From the NCBI GenBank assembly GCA_036971475.1, contig JBAIZL010000006.1, positions 10,443,156-10,507,155 on the forward strand: 64,000 nucleotides of DNA, given 5' to 3'. The notes under the pieces are model-generated. The model did no database searches. It was given only the letters and a program-made list of their open reading frames with translations, and was not told the DNA's origin. The translations under genes were made by a program, and so were the position numbers. Origin of the DNA: Prosapia bicincta (Eukaryota; Arthropoda; Insecta; Hemiptera; Cercopidae). This document shows, piece by piece, positions 11,966 through 21,707 of the stretch (position 1 is its first letter; each line of letters starts with the position of its first letter).

Positions 11966-13711
11966 CAGTAATACCTCGACTTACGCGATTCCCAAGTTAC
12001 GCGGTTTTAAATCATGATGACTCAACCTTAAGACGCCATGTGGCTGTCGCGTCGTAGCGTCGCGAGAGCGTGTCTCGCTCAGTCCTCATCGTCAGCAGGC
12101 TATGTTATCTGTTGTCCTGTGAAAAATTGTCCTGTTGACCAGAACACGATTTGTTCTCGAGCTAAACTGATTTTTGACAGATTAAAAGAAGAAGCTGGAG
12201 AGGTAGCTAAGGATGAAATGTATAAAGCTAGCAACGGTCGGTTCAATCAATTTAAAAGTCGTTGTAGCTGGCACAGTATTGCAGAAAGTGAAGAGGCAGC
12301 AAGTGCTGATAAAAAAGTTGCGTAACCTGTTTCCAGAAAAATTTAAAGCTATGATAAAAGTAGGTGGCTATACCAGCCAACGTGGATATTCAACGTGGAT
12401 GAAACGATATTCAACGTGGATGAAACTGGCCTGTTCTGGAAGAAAATGCCTAAAAAACTTTACAGCGCGTGAAGAGAAAACATTTCCAGGTTTTAAGGCC
12501 GCCAAAGACCGATTGACAGTGATAGTTGGCGCAAATTCAGCTGGTGATTGCAAGTTGCAACCTCTCATAGTTTATCGCTCAGGAAATGCAAGGGCATTAG
12601 AAAATATTTCTAAAGCTGGCTTGCTCGTGATTGGGAAGTCGAATCGGAAGGCTTTTTGAGGACTGGTTTGTTCATCATTTCATGCTTCAAGTCGAACGTT
12701 ATTGTAGGTCTAAACAAATTCCTTTTAAAGTGATGCTATTACAATGCATCTGGCCACCCCCTTCTACTTTAACTAATTTCGACACACGCATGAAAATGAT
12801 ATTTTTGCCACCAAATACAACTGGTTTGCCTCAACCGATTGATCAGGGTGTTGTCAAAACATTTAAAGCTAATTACACAAGACCATTTGCGCATCTGTAT
12901 GAAGCTATGAGTCAGTACAACGAGCTATCTGTTAAAGATTTTTGGAAACAATTCAATGTTTTAGATGCAGTGAGAATCATTGGACAATCTTGGAATGAAA
13001 TTTCACAAAATCTTTGAATGGCGTTTTGAAAAAGCTGTGTCCTTTTTTCGCCACTGAATCTCAAGCGGAATCAGTGACAGAGTCCGACGAAATGGCTGGT
13101 GTGATTGAAGAGGTTGTCGCTTTTGCCAGACAACTAAATTTAGAAGTTTATAATGATGGCGTTCAAGAACTGCTAAATTCACACAACCTGGAATTGACAA
13201 TTGATGAGTTCAGAGAAAGGTGTGAGCAAAACATTAAAAACCCAGATTAGACTCAGTTGACGTAGATGATAAAATGACGGTTAGAAACTTCATAAAAGGC
13301 CTTAGTTTAATTGAGCAAGGCTTACAAATTTTGGAAACCATAGAATCCAACGAAAAGCTCTCTTCTGCTACAAAACAAGGAGTAAAAAAAATATTAGCCA
13401 GTTATGAGGTAATTCTGCGTGAGAAGAAAAAATCTTCAATTCGTCAAACGAATTTACTAGATTTTATGAAGCTTTCTATATCAAATTAACTTCTTTGCAA
13501 TATGTATGAATATAATTTTTTGTTGTATTAGGTATTTAGGATTTTCATACACATTTTCTTCTAAATTATTGGTTTATTTAGCCTTTGGTCCCAACTAAAC
13601 ATGATTCCTATTTGATTGTATGTAAAATTATACCCCGACTTACGCGAATTCAACTTACACGGTTAGCCTACAGCCCGGCCCTACTTATCGCGTAAGTACG
13701 GGGTATTACTG
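11966..13711 (+). mobile_element. Degraded Tigger/pogo transposon (Tc1-mariner superfamily)
   Basis: Ends in inverted repeats CAGTAATACCTCGACTTACG (left) and CAGTAATACCCCGTACTTAC (right, reverse complement), flanked by TA on both sides (11964-11965, 13712-13713), the expected TA duplication. A second, internally placed copy of the repeat (CCCCGACTTACGCG, about 13634-13647) lies near the right end. At 1.75 kb it is shorter than full Tigger elements and the N-terminal CENP-B-type DNA-binding coding region is not visible, so an internal deletion is likely. Confidence 0.85.
12200..13489 (+). pseudogene. Tigger-type transposase pseudogene
   Basis: Fragments in several frames match pogo/Tigger DDE transposases: F-N-V-D-E-T-G-L-F-W-K-K-M-P (first catalytic Asp), F-K-A-A-K-D-R-L-T-V-I-V-G-A-N, L-P-P-N-T-T-G-L-P-Q-P-I-D-Q-G-V-V, and a C-terminal part ending near 13489. 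The second catalytic motif (normally D-N-A-P-G-H-P) reads N-A-S-G-H-P only in a shifted frame at about 12750, with the Asp codon broken. A 21-bp unit duplicates the first-Asp motif at about 12385-12425. Inactive. Confidence 0.85.
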
Positions 13712-14057
13712 TATACCGGATAATTTATTTAGCAAATTAGGTTAAATGCTTTCAAGGACAAGGTCTTAAAAACGCACTTTGAATCTTCATTTTCACTAAC
13801 TATTGTTCTACAAAGAACATTCAATATACTCTTTGTCTCATGTCTTTGGAGGTTTGAAAGCAATTGTCATCCTTTGTTACGGCGTATCATACGTTTATAT
13901 CTCTCACGAATATAAACCATATCTAGTCTATTTTTCCGTTATTTGAAAGCTTTAGCCTTGTTCCACAAATTATGAAGAATCGCGAATTGGAGTCTTACGG
14001 ACACTGATACGCGTATTTACTAACAGCTCTCAGTATACTGTGGTTTTTTTAAAATTC

Positions 14058-14420
14058 TTTCTATTAGCTCACTCTCTCCTTATATCTTGTACAAATTTTC
14101 ATTTGTTAATAACATTTTTATTCATCCAATCAAGTTCAAATACATTTTTGTTTAATCTATAGTAGATTCTATATTAGAGAATTTTCTAATATTTATTCAA
14201 TAATTCGATTATAAAAATTTGGGAGTCTATCCGGATTCGAACACAGTATCTTCATGTTCCAAGTCTGGCACATTAACAATGTGCCAGACTTTCCAACAGC
14301 TAGAAATTTACTTCTCCAAGATGTATATGAATTCTTCTTTTGCCCCCATCTGGTTGTGCTTCGAAACCTACATTGTATAACCTTGAATTGTTGCCATGGA
14401 TACCACACAACATCATCAAT
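14058..14420 (-). repeat. tRNA-related SINE-like repeat, inverted
   Basis: Minus-strand B-box GTTCGAATCC (plus GGATTCGAAC 14233-14242) and tail ending TATTAGCTCACTCTCTCC on plus at about 14067. The tRNA-like part contains a small inverted repeat, GTCTGGCACATT / AATGTGCCAGAC. Confidence 0.55.
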
Positions 14421-15214
14421 AATGTTCTAGGATTAAAAAAGAATAAAATAAACAAACAACCTGGATTAACGGTATCGAACCTTGCTTCACAAACAGACAA
14501 TGCGAAATAAAAGTGAAAAGAAACTACAACACAATGCAAGCGACGAAAATAAACGTATAAATAGTAACAAACAAAAATAATAATCCAACGCCATACTTGT
14601 AAGGAAATTCGCTTTATATTTTGCCACGTAATATTGTTATTCTGACATATATATAAATATACATATTTATATTAATTCTAATTATAAAATAAAAAGGAAC
14701 TAAAATAAAATTTGTCATTGTTGATTCAAGTAGGAATTTACTTGAATTTGTCTATATTACTTGTTTTATATGTAAGCTATTTAAAGTTACAACATTTGAA
14801 TTTAACTATGAGGACTTGAAATTAATATAAAATTTCGTACAAAACTAGTTAATTTAAAGCTGATAGAAGTTTGAAAATAAACTCTATAGTCTTCCTGAAA
14901 GGTTTTAACCACCAAAACTCTCCGTTACGCTCTGTTATGAATATTAAATAGTATTACGACTGACAATTATATAGCACAACTGAAAAGAGTAATCTATACA
15001 ATATAACATTGATATGCAACGTATATTGTTATATAAGTAACTTAGGAACATGTTCATTATAATAAGAGCCGTATCCAGATGAAAGGACAGGGAGGATGTT
15101 ACCTTCTCCTCGAATTTTAAAAAGAGACTAAATATTAAATTATTTTAACTACAAATAAGAAGCAATCTCAGACTGTACTACCATAGTCCTTACCTTGGGA
15201 TATATTTTACCATA

Positions 15215-15387
15215 CACGCGTAGTTCCAGCCTGTACGCTAAGCCGACACCCCACGATGGACGCAGCCCACCTACCCCACTGTCCGGCCCTACCGGTCAAC
15301 CCTACAGGGAGATCGCCCGCCACTACTGGTTAGCGCGGCGCCAAATGGCTAACCTGCCGAGGGTGGGCATTGGCTAGTGTAAGTAAG
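15215..15387 (+). mobile_element. Short retroposed insert with perfect 14-bp target duplication
   Basis: TATATTTTACCATA occurs at 15201-15214 and 15388-15401, framing a GC-rich 173-bp insert that ends in TGTAAGTAAG, a simple repeat tail. A plus-strand frame runs to a TAG about 12 bp before the tail and ends W-L-A-R-R-Q-M-A-N-L-P-R-V-G-I-G. This fits the extreme 3' end of a non-LTR element's ORF, severely 5'-truncated. A SINE is the alternative. Confidence 0.75.
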
Positions 15388-15479
15388 TATATTTTACCAT
15401 AAATTCTAAATAATTCACCTCACCCCCCATTTCTGGTTACAATCCTGTCAATGTTCCTTGCCTCTGTTCCTGCTTTCAA

Positions 15480-15860
15480 GGTCTAATAGGGTGGGCGAAG
15501 CCCCTCTAGGACCAAGTCCCCAGTCTGGGGGTCCGGCCCTTGAGTAAGGCCACTCGAAAGTGGATAAAGATCCGATTGAACTAACCAGATAGGGTATAGA
15601 GGTACGGAAGCCTGGCCGTTTGGAAGCTTCTACTGGTCCCGAGTAGTTCTGGAGCAGCGGTCGAACCCCTGTCACTGGAGGAGTTCGTCTTGTCCCAGTG
15701 GCGCCCGACGACCAACCTTATAGTAAGGTCGAAAGACTCTTACATACTAGTACCAAGGGTCGTAGCACCAAGCCCTCAGTTTAGGGATTGACACTAGTCA
15801 CCCAGGCTGGGAGTCACGAGTTTGAGGTTGGATTCGTGGGGGTAGAGGTTTCATAGCTGG
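15480..15860 (+). repeat. GC-rich dispersed repeat, copy 2
   Basis: Counterpart of 60-470 in the same orientation. No intact ORF; stands out from surrounding AT-rich DNA by composition. Confidence 0.65.
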
Positions 15861-16744
15861 AGAGGGATTTCCCGAGCGGGCGGGTCTGTGCATTTTGGCA
15901 GCGGTCGAGTCGGTGGTCTGAATCCTTGCCACTCTTTACTTTCACCGTAATAGTTTTATACGCACAGATATCTGCTTGAAATAAGTCCGAAACTTGCTCG
16001 ACGGATGTGATACTGCTCGCAGGGGTAATTCCCTAACAGGTTCCTTTGCTCCTGTTGATAGTGAAGTAGCGGCTAAAAAACTGTATTTTATTTAAACAAA
16101 AATTACTTGACAGCCCAACCAAAAAAGGGCACAAAGCCTTCTCAAAGAAACCGCTTGAAAATATTATTCAGTATCCAAAATAAAAACAAAAAGCACACGA
16201 CCAAATGTATTTTAAATAATAACAAATAAAATTTCTGATAGTTATAGAGTTTCCTCTGAAACCCAAAACTGCATCGTCTGTCTTTAATTTTCATATTAAA
16301 TCCTTCATTAACCACATTTCGTTAACAAAAGATGTATGGATAGCTGAAGCTTTTATGTCTGTGTTGTTTTCATTACCTGTGTTACTTAAATACGGAAGTG
16401 TGATTAAGTGCATCTTTAATGGCGCAATAGATATATGTTGAAACTGTGAGGCCAGATTTAGATGGCTTTATCAGCTGTTTTAAATTTATAAACAGTTCAA
16501 CCAAAAATAATAGGTCTAACTTTAAACTTCAAGTTTAAATTTATAGCTTACTCCGTCCATGAATGAAGCTATATTATGGTTGTAAATTAAAACAAAATAA
16601 GAAAGACTTATTTTTTTAAAAAATTTATACCCGTCAATAGACTAACATAAGAAAGCATAAAACGTTTACTGAACGACGAACACACAACACAAACCAGCAA
16701 AACTGAAGACGGAGATAGAAGGTGAAGAAAGTGGGAAAAGCGAT

Positions 16745-16968
16745 ACAATTTTGGTTAATAGTACAACATGCTAGACTTTAAACATAAAGATTCCCAGTTC
16801 GAATCCGCCTAGAGCCCCCAAATTTGTATAATTTAATTATTGAATAAATAACTGAAAAACTGTATTAACCTTAATTGTCATTCACTATAGGTTAATAAAA
16901 AGTGTATTTGAATTTGAATGGATTCTAATAACAATTTAAACGTATTTTAATAACAATTGAAAATTTGT

Positions 16969-16975
<7 letters not shown>
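16745..16975 (+). repeat. tRNA-related SINE-like repeat, 5'-truncated
   Basis: B-box AGTTCGAATCC (16796-16806) within GCTAGACTTTAAACATAAAG context, followed by the shared tail and ending directly at a (TA)n tract. Confidence 0.6.
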
Positions 16976-17009
<34 letters not shown>

Positions 17010-17039
17010 TATGGTGATACGTTTTCTTGTATATATAGT

Positions 17040-17210
17040 TAATAAATTAAAAATATTTCAAAAACAAGAATAGTTTTAATGAATATATTTATTCAAAGCT
17101 TTTCGCCGATAATTATTTTCCTGAAGATGCTGATACTATTTTATCGGCGAAAAGCTTTGAATAAATATATTCATTAAAACTATTCTTGTTTTTGAAATAT
17201 TTTTAATTTA
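17040..17210. repeat. TA-flanked inverted repeat A1
   Basis: Head-to-head palindrome, arms about 70 bp, between two (TA)n tracts (16972-17005 and 17212-17280). The centre carries one full motif on plus (17121-17159): CTGAAGA, T, GCTGAT, loop, ATCGGC, GAAAAGCTTTG. The left arm stops within the stem. Confidence 0.8.
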
Positions 17211-17227
17211 TTATATATATATATCTT

Positions 17228-17280
<53 letters not shown>

Positions 17281-17282
<2 letters not shown>

Positions 17283-17337
17283 CTTTGGATATAAATTAAT
17301 AAATATTCTTGTATTTGAATAACCTATGTTGTTTTAA
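17281..17337 (+). repeat. Partial copy of inverted-repeat family A5
   Basis: CTTTGGATATAAATTAATAA and the following bases match the right arm of the palindrome at 55901-56092, through TTGAATAACCTA. A single truncated arm beginning directly at the end of a (TA)n tract. Confidence 0.7.
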
Positions 17338-17380
17338 AAAATATATATAAATATCGCAATATGTATTCTTGTGTATTAAT

Positions 17381-17592
17381 AAAGAACTAAGTCAAAATAC
17401 AAATACAAGAATTATAATTGAATTTACAATTCAAAGTTTTTCGTTGGCTAACAGTACCAATATCATCAGGAATTTTAAACAATTCCTGAATTGTTTAAAA
17501 TTCCTGATGATATTGGTACTGTTAGCCAACGAAAAACTTTGAATTGTAAATTCAATTATAATTCTTGTATTTGTATTTTGACTTAGTTCTTT
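17381..17592. repeat. TA-flanked inverted repeat A2
   Basis: Near-perfect palindrome with arms about 100 bp and almost no spacer. Both arms contain the full motif: plus 17504-17541 CTGATGA, TA, TTGG, loop, CCAA, C, GAAAAACTTTG and its mirror at about 17434-17470. It is bordered on the right by ATATAT and then the tail of a SINE-like repeat. Confidence 0.8.
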
Positions 17593-17639
17593 ATATATAT
17601 CAGGAGAGTGTGAGCTAATATAATAGAAGGAATTTAATA

Positions 17640-18150
17640 AGTCAATCCTACTGAGGACAAAAAAAAATTATTTTAGTTACTTTTTATTAAATAATTACAG
17701 TTAATATAAATATGTATATGACAGAATCACAATATCAAGTGGAAAATTTGAAAACGAATTATTTATTAAAATTAACATAGCCTGAAGGGTGTAATTTTTC
17801 CTAAATCATTATTTAAGATATTGTGTGAAAACCATGACAACAATTTTCGACAACACGGATAGGTCAAGAAGGAGGACGAAAGGATCGTACAATAAAGGTT
17901 TCAACGACAACCAGGTGGGCGCAAAAAATTCATATACCTCTCTAATAAAGCTATTTCCTTCCTTGGCAAGTTGGATCAGAGCCAGAGTGCTGAGTTTCAA
18001 ACATGTATTCACACAGTTCGAATCCAACTAAAAGACACACTTTTTTAAAATTTAATTAATGAATTGATATTTGAAAAATAAATATATCAAGAGTCATCGA
18101 CTTCAAGTTTAAAAGAAAATGCAGTTGAACCTGAGTTGATGAATAGTATG
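17640..18150 (+). repeat. tRNA-related SINE-like repeat
   Basis: Head with AAGGTTTCAACGACAACCAG, then a pol III B-box AGTTCGAATCC (18015-18025), then the tail with TTTAATTAATGAATTGATAT. The same order recurs at 19390-19840, in part at 16745-16975, and inverted at 14058-14420. Confidence 0.6.
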
Positions 18151-18159
18151 TATTTTATT

Positions 18160-18700
18160 AACGATTGAAAATGTTAACAAGATTTATAAATATGTGTGAA
18201 CTAATAGTAGGAATTGAAAAAATGAGAAGCAGGGTAGAGAATGGCATTGCCGTACTCACATCTCTACCATAGTTAAACAACGTAGCAGTACACAAACAAG
18301 TCAATGAACCTGGATTTAGAAACATAGCAACCCGTTCAGTCCAGTTATGAAAACCGCAGTTCCCTGATTGGACGAAAGTGCTAACAAACCTTCGGCCCTT
18401 CTTCGACTTTTGGTTACTCAATAGCCACTCTAATTCTACTACAATATGTATGGCTACTACAGCCTAAAGTCCACAATCTGATATTTTCATCTCTATTGAC
18501 AAACTCTTGAAAAACCAATGGATTTCTATGTGCCCGTTCGGTAATTATCGACTTTCAGACTTTATTGAAAACATATACTTTATGATGTAGGAATCTATGA
18601 TGCGCGGAAAAGCAATAAAACTTCGTCGTATCCCCCAAAATTTTAAAATTTGAATAACGACAATAACTTCACTTCAAAGCCCACACAAAACTTATAAAAT
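18160..18700. other. No gene recognised
   Basis: Contains an 87-codon minus frame (18421-18158) without family similarity. It is less AT-rich than its surroundings, so an old element or an unrecognised exon cannot be excluded. Confidence 0.4.
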
Positions 18701-18704
18701 CATT

Positions 18705-18756
<52 letters not shown>

Positions 18757-18787
18757 TGTGGTGATATGTTTTCTTGTATATATAGTT

Positions 18788-19264
18788 AATAAATTTAAAA
18801 TATTTCAAACACAAGAATACTTTTAATGAATATATTTATTCAAAGCTTTTCGCCGATAAAAAAGTATCAGCATCTTCAGGAAAAATAATTATCTAATAAA
18901 ATACTTTTACAAAATTAAATCATATGTACTACAAAGAATCATATGTTTATAATTATTGCACTTTATGTAAATTTTTCTATAACATCAATGACTTTATAAA
19001 TAGTTTGGTGCCTTGAATGAACAAATTCAAGTGAGATCAAGGCACCAAACTATTTATAAAGTCATTGATGTTATAGAAAAATTTACATAAAGTGCAATAA
19101 TTATAAACATATGATTCTTTGTAGTACATATGATTTAATTTTGTAAAAGTATTTTATTAGATAATTATTTTTCCTGAAGATGCTGATACTTTTTTATCGG
19201 CGAAAAGCTTTGAATAAATATATTCATTAAAAGTATTCTTGTGTTTGAAATATTTTAAATTTAT
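18788..19264. repeat. Large palindrome A3 (about 228-bp arms)
   Basis: Arms 18788-19015 and 19038-19264 appear almost perfectly complementary, with a 22-bp loop. Flanked by (TA)n at 18708-18752 and 19264-19345. Each arm holds the motif CTGAAGA, T, GCTGAT, loop, ATCGGC, GAAAAGCTTTG (minus 18880-18841; plus 19173-19212). The outer arm sequence is the same family as A1. A hairpin this perfect implies recent origin or ongoing gene conversion. Confidence 0.85.
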
Positions 19265-19321
<57 letters not shown>

Positions 19322-19389
19322 TATATATATAATATATATATATATAACAATTATCACGATATGATAAATTTAATTTAAAAAATAAGCAA

Positions 19390-19840
19390 CATAAAAGTTT
19401 TTTAATGTAAATTCCTACTGAGGTAAAGAAAAGAAATGTATCATAGTTTGCTTATTTCCAGTCTGTTTGCTTATTTCATTCGTTTCATTCATTTTTAACC
19501 TTACAACACTATTTATGATATTTTGTGGTAACCATTGAAACAGTTTAAGGTAGTACAATGAAGGTTTCGACGACAACCAGATGGGGGGGGGGGATCATAG
19601 GCCTATATGTTTTTAAGATATTCTTTCCTCGTATTGGAGAGTTGGCGCAGTGCCAAAGCGCGCTAGACGAATTTTTATAATTTAATTATTGATGGGAAAA
19701 ACTTTATCAACATCAATTGTCATCCAATATAGGGTAAAATAAATGTATTTGAACTTGATTGGATGGATAAAAACGTATTTCATTAACGATTGAAACTTTG
19801 TACAGGATATATATCAGGAGAGTGTGAGCTAATAGAAGGA
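19390..19840 (+). repeat. tRNA-related SINE-like repeat
   Basis: Head AAGGTTTCGACGACAACCAG, A-box-like TGGCGCAGTGCC (19643-19654), B-box lost, then tail TTTATAATTTAATTATTGAT and CAGGAGAGTGTGAGCTAATA end. Confidence 0.6.
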
Positions 19841-20591
19841 AGTTATTCATAATAATATAGTAGGCCTACTATGTCAAAGTGGAGCCCACTCTACTTGTCA
19901 AGTTGGATTAACTAAGGAAACGTTATTTTTCACTTTTTTACTAATCAAACCTAACCTGACCGGGCACTATAATTATAACGTAGTATCTTGAATGCTTTGT
20001 ATCAACATTCTAATTTAGTATAGCATAAAGTTGATTTATAAAAATTCAAAACGTTTTATGTGCGTTAAATAAAGTTCTTTTCGTCTTTTTCCAAAGTTTT
20101 AAATTTTTTAATCGTCATCGCCAAGTTTTATTACATCCGTGTTTCCGAAGACATTCTGTCTAGTTTTTCTTGCGAATATCAATTACGTCTAGAACTCTGA
20201 TAATTACATTCCTTCCATTAACACCCCATGCAAATTATGTTTCAGATATAATAGTGCTTTAAAAAATCCTATAAAAAGTTATTTTACTTTGGGTATTTAT
20301 TTATTTCCCGTGCCCACGTGTACGATTTTAGCGTAAAAAATTATATCGGCCGACCCAGAAAATCATCAATTTACGAAAACAAAATTACAACTCTCGCTCA
20401 AGCCCCAAAAATTAACAATTTTGAAAAATTGTAATCCCCCCCCCGTAGGAGGTAATAGGGCTGGTAAAAATGCACATTGTCCACCCCCAATACAGTGCAT
20501 ATAAAATGAATGAAAAACATGTCTTTAAGCTATATTGATAATTATTGTTTGTTATTCCCACGGAAGGTTAATATTATATACCTCTGAAGCA

Positions 20592-20758
20592 TCCAGTCAG
20601 GATAGATTTGGTTGTAATTTTATACGTTTAAGCAAATGTACACATGTAAGGCTAGAATAGAGATCAAGTGACGTCATCTGGCAAAAGGTATTACTCCGCG
20701 TAAGTAGACGTCTAATTAGATAATGTATAAAATTACAACCAAATCTACCCTAACTGGA
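20592..20758. mobile_element. Short TIR element (MITE), superfamily unknown
   Basis: Left TCCAGTCAGGATAGATTTGG and right (reverse complement) TCCAGTTAGGGTAGATTTGG, both followed by TTGTAATTTTATAC: about 34-bp inverted repeats with a ~100-bp centre. No clear target duplication. Confidence 0.65.
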
Positions 20759-21599
20759 GACTTTATAAGTATATTTCAATATACATGTACGTGCGCTGTT
20801 GATACACGAACGTAGTACTTCTTACTCCTCCACACTGAGTTTTTTACCCAACTTTAATTTGATATAAGTGGTATTTATTTCCCTGATCGAGAGTTTTCGT
20901 TATGTTTTTCGTATCTCTTCATGACTTTCTGTGTCACCCGGTATACATTTTTTCTCTAAAATCTTACTTTGTTAATTTATTTCTAATATTTTTTGCCTTT
21001 CATTGGTTTTGTAATACTCAAGATTGCCATGTAATAGCTTTTCTTCAGCATTTATATTTCTTTAGGAATCAATACTACGCATATGCTCATTAAGGGATAC
21101 TATTATGGTTATTTTCATGGTTGCACGATGTTATAATGTGTTTACTTCAAAGTAAACAACGGAACAATAAAATATATTAGATTAAGTAAAGGCAAAAAAA
21201 GCAGGGCAAAACACAACATTCTACGTTTATCCGCACAACAACACAATAAACTTCAGGTTAGGTCGAGGCCTACGTAATTTGCTACAATTACTGTGTGTAA
21301 AGATTAAACGCAGCACTTAACACGTGATAGCCATGCGTGTAGAACAAAGTCAGCTAATTACACATACTGTAATTATCCATTCTTCCTATAATTACAACTA
21401 TTTGCTTAAAAATCTGCCTAGATTACATTATAACGCTGTACAAAGTGTCACTGATATTTATCTCTCAGCAATGAAAATTATTACGGATTCAGTGTTTGTT
21501 TGCAGAGCGCATTGCAACAATCGAAGAAAAAATTCTCAACAATACAAATTGTGGATATTACAATACAAATTACAACAATACAAATAATAGTTACTTACA

Positions 21600-21707
21600 A
21601 CTTTTTTAAAAAAATGTTTTAACTTGCCTATAGTAGCACTTACTTTTTTTGTTGAGGACGGCCGTTTCGGGAGATGTGTCCCTTTGTCAACTCAGACCGT
21701 AACTATC
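21600..21707 (+). repeat. Inverted repeat family B, single arm fused to a satellite
   Basis: Matches the left arm of copy 2 (AAAAAAATGTTTTAACTTGC through CTCAGACCGTAAC), but instead of a spacer and right arm the 52-bp tandem array starts immediately. Confidence 0.75.

Noticed and set aside
18015..18025. tRNA gene at the GTTCGAATCC box
   Set aside because: Flanks do not fold into a cloverleaf with a proper acceptor stem, and the same box recurs inside a dispersed repeat; a SINE-like origin fits better.
18158..18421. 87-codon minus ORF as a gene
   Set aside because: No recognisable motif, no splice context, and its end runs into AT-rich repeat sequence.
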